A stretch of 64,000 bases of DNA from Burkholderia cepacia (GTDB lineage: Bacteria > Pseudomonadota > Gammaproteobacteria > Burkholderiales > Burkholderiaceae). The stretch spans positions 310,001-374,000 of the forward strand of contig NZ_LDWR01000041.1 of the NCBI RefSeq assembly GCF_001039005.1, in the 5' to 3' direction. The translations under genes were made by a program, and so were the position numbers. The first letter of the stretch is position 1; every line of letters starts with the position of its first letter. This document shows, in pieces, positions 61,653-64,000 of this stretch. A model generated the notes under the pieces. The model made no database searches, had not been told where the DNA came from, and saw only the letters and a list, made by a program, of their open reading frames with translations.

Positions 61653-62549
61653 ATGTTGACCCACTTGGAGCGGCTGGAGGCCGAAAGCATCCACATCATG
61701 CGCGAGGTGGTCGCGGAGAGCGAAAACCCGGTGATGCTGTATTCGATCGGCAAGGACAGCTCGGTCATGCTGCACCTCGCGATGAAGGCGTTCTACCCGG
61801 CGAAGCCGCCCTTTCCGCTGCTGCATGTCGATACGACGTGGAAGTTCCGCGAGATGATCGCGTTTCGCGACGAGACGGCCGAGCGCCTCGGCCTCGACCT
61901 GCGCGTGCACATCAACCCCGACGGCGTCGCGAACGACATCAACCCGTTCACGCATGGCTCGGCCGTGCACACCGACGTGTGGAAGACGCAGGGGCTCAAG
62001 CAGGCGCTCGATCACTACGGCTTCGACGCCGCGTTCGGCGGCGCGCGCCGCGACGAGGAAAAATCGCGCGCGAAGGAACGCATCGTGTCGCTGCGCTCGG
62101 AGCAGCACCGCTGGGACCCGAAGCGCCAGCGCCCCGAACTCTGGTCGCTGTACAACGCGCGCAAGCGCAAGGGCGAAAGCCTGCGGGTGTTCCCGATCTC
62201 GAACTGGACCGAACTCGACATCTGGCAATACATCCAGCTTCACGACATCCCGATCGTGCCGCTCTACTTCGCAAAGGAACGCCCTGTTGTCGAACGCGAC
62301 GGCGCGCTGATCATGGTCGACGACGAACGCCTGCCATTGCGCGAAGGCGAAGTGCCGCAGATGCGCAAGGTGCGCTTTCGCACGCTCGGTTGTTATCCGC
62401 TGACCGGCGCGATCGACAGCGATGCGACGACGCTCGACGACATCCTGCAGGAGATGCGCGAGACGCGCACGTCCGAGCGCCAGGGGCGCCTGATCGACAG
62501 CGATTCGGCCGGTTCGATGGAAAAGAAGAAACAGGAGGGATATTTCTGA
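61653..62549 (+). CDS. cysD: sulfate adenylyltransferase subunit 2 (CysD/NodP)
   Basis: ATP-pyrophosphatase-type catalytic subunit forming APS from sulfate and ATP, 298 aa. The PP-loop is SIGKDSS at 31-37, and GGARRDEEKSRAKER and RFRTLGCYPLTGAI are family landmarks. AGGAGA precedes the ATG. Its stop overlaps the cysNC start (TGATG), so the two are co-translated as the heterodimer requires. The location opposite a sulfotransferase operon recalls rhizobial nodP-nodQ, which supply PAPS to a sulfotransferase. Confidence 0.94.
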   Translation: MLTHLERLEAESIHIMREVVAESENPVMLYSIGKDSSVMLHLAMKAFYPAKPPFPLLHVDTTWKFREMIAFRDETAERLGLDLRVHINPDGVANDINPFTHGSAVHTDVWKTQGLKQALDHYGFDAAFGGARRDEEKSRAKERIVSLRSEQHRWDPKRQRPELWSLYNARKRKGESLRVFPISNWTELDIWQYIQLHDIPIVPLYFAKERPVVERDGALIMVDDERLPLREGEVPQMRKVRFRTLGCYPLTGAIDSDATTLDDILQEMRETRTSERQGRLIDSDSAGSMEKKKQEGYF

Positions 62550-64000
62550 TGGCACACGTTCTCACCGCGCCCGACACGCTCGCGCGCCCCGCCGCTACCG
62601 CGTCCGCCAGCGACGATGCACAAACCCAGGACCTGCTGCGCTTCATCACGTGCGGCAGCGTCGACGACGGCAAGAGCACGCTGATCGGCCGCCTGCTCTA
62701 CGAGTCGAACATGCTGTTCGACGACCAGCTCACGCAGCTCGAGGCCGATTCGAAGAAGGTCGGCACGCAAGGCGGCGAACTCGATTTCGCGCTGCTCGTC
62801 GACGGCCTGTCGGCCGAACGCGAGCAAGGCATCACGATCGACGTCGCCTACCGTTTCTTCGCGACCGCGCGACGCAAGTTCATCGTCGCCGACACGCCCG
62901 GCCACGAGCAGTACACGCGCAACATGATCACCGGCGCGTCGACCGCCGATCTGGCCGTGATCCTGATCGACGCGCGCAAGGGCGTGCTCACGCAGACGCG
63001 CCGCCACAGCCATCTCGTCGCGCTGATCGGCATCAAGCGCGTCGTGCTCGCGATCAACAAGATGGATCTGGTCGACTACGACCCGGCCGTGTTCGAGCGC
63101 ATCGACGCCGACTATCGCGCGTTCGCGGCCGAGCTCGGGCTGTCGGAGATCGTCAGCATCCCGATGTCGGCACTGCGCGGCGACAACGTGATCGTGCCGA
63201 GTGCGCGCATGCCGTGGTACGCGGGGCCGACGCTGATGCAGCATCTCGACACCCTGCCGCTCGCCGCACGCGTGACGCGCGACGAGCCGTTCCGGCTGCC
63301 GGTGCAGTGGGTCAACCGCCCGCACCTGAACTTCCGCGGCTATGCGGGCAGCATCGCGTCGGGCGAGATCCGCGTCGGCGAACGCGTGCGCGTGCTGCCT
63401 TCCGGCAAGGAGAGCCGCGTCGCGTCGGTAATCACGCAAAGCGGCGAAAGCGACATCGCGCGCGCCGGCGACGCGGTGACGCTCACGCTCGCCGACGAGA
63501 TCGACATCAGCCGCGGCGACCTGATCGCGCGCGCGGACGCGCCGCCGGAAGTGGCCGACCAGTTCGAGGCGACGCTCGTGTGGATGCACGACGAGCCGCT
63601 GCTGCCCGGCCGCCCGTATCTCGTGAAGCTCGGCACGCAGACGGTCGGCGCGACCAGCGCGACGCCGAAATACAAGATCGACGTGAACACGCGCGAACAT
63701 CTCGCGGCGCGCACGCTCGCGCTCAACGAGATCGGCGTGTGCAACCTGAGCTTCGACCGGCCCGTCGCGTTCGATCCGTACGACCGGAACCGCCATACGG
63801 GCGGCTTCATCGTGATCGACCGCTTCACCAACGACACGGTCGGCGCCGGGATGCTGCACTTCGCGCTGCGCCGCGCGCACAACGTGCACTGGCAGGCCGT
63901 CGACGTCGATCGCGCCGCGCGCGCCGAGCAGAAGGCGCAGACGCCGCACATCGTGTGGCTGACGGGGCTGTCGGGCGCCGGCAAGTCGACGATCGCGAAC
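62549..64000 (+). CDS. cysNC: bifunctional sulfate adenylyltransferase subunit 1 / APS kinase CysNC (NodQ-like), partial
   Basis: 484 codons are visible before the window ends. The EF-Tu-like GTPase domain has P-loop GSVDDGKST (36-44), DTPGHEQY and NKMD, followed by the two beta-barrel domains. After KAQTPHIVWLT a second P-loop, GLSGAGKST (473-481), begins the APS kinase domain, showing the CysN-CysC fusion. Together with CysD it makes APS and then PAPS. The fused kinase indicates the product is PAPS, the sulfotransferase donor, rather than APS for reduction. The C-terminal end lies outside the window. Confidence 0.93.
   Translation, partial: MAHVLTAPDTLARPAATASASDDAQTQDLLRFITCGSVDDGKSTLIGRLLYESNMLFDDQLTQLEADSKKVGTQGGELDFALLVDGLSAEREQGITIDVAYRFFATARRKFIVADTPGHEQYTRNMITGASTADLAVILIDARKGVLTQTRRHSHLVALIGIKRVVLAINKMDLVDYDPAVFERIDADYRAFAAELGLSEIVSIPMSALRGDNVIVPSARMPWYAGPTLMQHLDTLPLAARVTRDEPFRLPVQWVNRPHLNFRGYAGSIASGEIRVGERVRVLPSGKESRVASVITQSGESDIARAGDAVTLTLADEIDISRGDLIARADAPPEVADQFEATLVWMHDEPLLPGRPYLVKLGTQTVGATSATPKYKIDVNTREHLAARTLALNEIGVCNLSFDRPVAFDPYDRNRHTGGFIVIDRFTNDTVGAGMLHFALRRAHNVHWQAVDVDRAARAEQKAQTPHIVWLTGLSGAGKSTIAN

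Overview
The window is GC-rich (roughly two-thirds G+C by eye) chromosomal DNA of a betaproteobacterium. The gene families, the glnA-ntrB-ntrC order, the OmpC-type porin, the HutF/HutG histidine route and the many LysR/MFS genes suggest Burkholderia, probably of the B. cepacia complex. This assignment rests on gene content and recognition, not on a database search. Coding density is high and divergent or convergent gene pairs are common. I see no prophage, insertion sequence, CRISPR array, plasmid function or replication origin. Layout: 1-13.9 kb holds housekeeping genes: folD, an M3 oligopeptidase, dinB under a perfect LexA box, a YgeA-like racemase, tRNA-fMet, exodeoxyribonuclease III, a prolyl oligopeptidase-family peptidase, and the nitrogen block glnA-ntrB-ntrC. 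glnA has a sigma-54 promoter and two upstream NtrC palindromes, so its product circuit (NtrB/NtrC) controls it. A rhodanese gene follows. 14-24 kb holds a CinA-like protein, an EI24-family membrane protein, a sterol desaturase-family oxygenase coupled to a secreted beta-propeller protein, the RNA helicase HrpA, argA and yggX. 24-34.5 kb is a catabolic and transport stretch: an MHS-type MFS transporter, a CaiB CoA-transferase translationally coupled to an AidB-like acyl-CoA dehydrogenase with a divergent LysR regulator, an amino-acid permease, a porin, RidA, an aromatic aminotransferase and a divergent Lrp-type regulator. 34.6-35.9 kb holds tRNA-Val(CAC), an AT-rich non-coding stretch and a solitary APS kinase gene that looks foreign. 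36-40.3 kb is a polyamine operon (puuD-puuA-spuC). 40.3-48.6 kb is a complete histidine-utilisation operon (hutH-hutC-hutU-hutD-hutI-hutF-hutG) with two HutC-type operators upstream and a strong terminator downstream. 48.8-56 kb holds an amino-acid binding protein, a phosphopantetheinyl transferase, an alpha/beta hydrolase, a LysR regulator, an MFS transporter with a coupled mini-protein, and DNA photolyase. The last 8 kb (56.0-64.0) is the most interesting part. A four-gene operon (DUF1214 protein, sulfotransferase, short-chain dehydrogenase, DHH phosphoesterase) is divergent from cysD-cysNC, which makes PAPS, the sulfotransferase cofactor. The DHH protein is a candidate for removing the PAP by-product. 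The shared promoter carries a perfect 19-bp inverted repeat, and a degenerate third copy lies before an SRPBCC plus SnoaL-like gene pair about 5.4 kb away. Together these look like a self-contained sulfonation module under one regulator. A second novelty is a family of paired hairpins in the 5' leaders of two unrelated minus-strand genes (hutF and the alpha/beta hydrolase). The four hairpins share a related loop and flank, and each pair ends just before the Shine-Dalgarno sequence.
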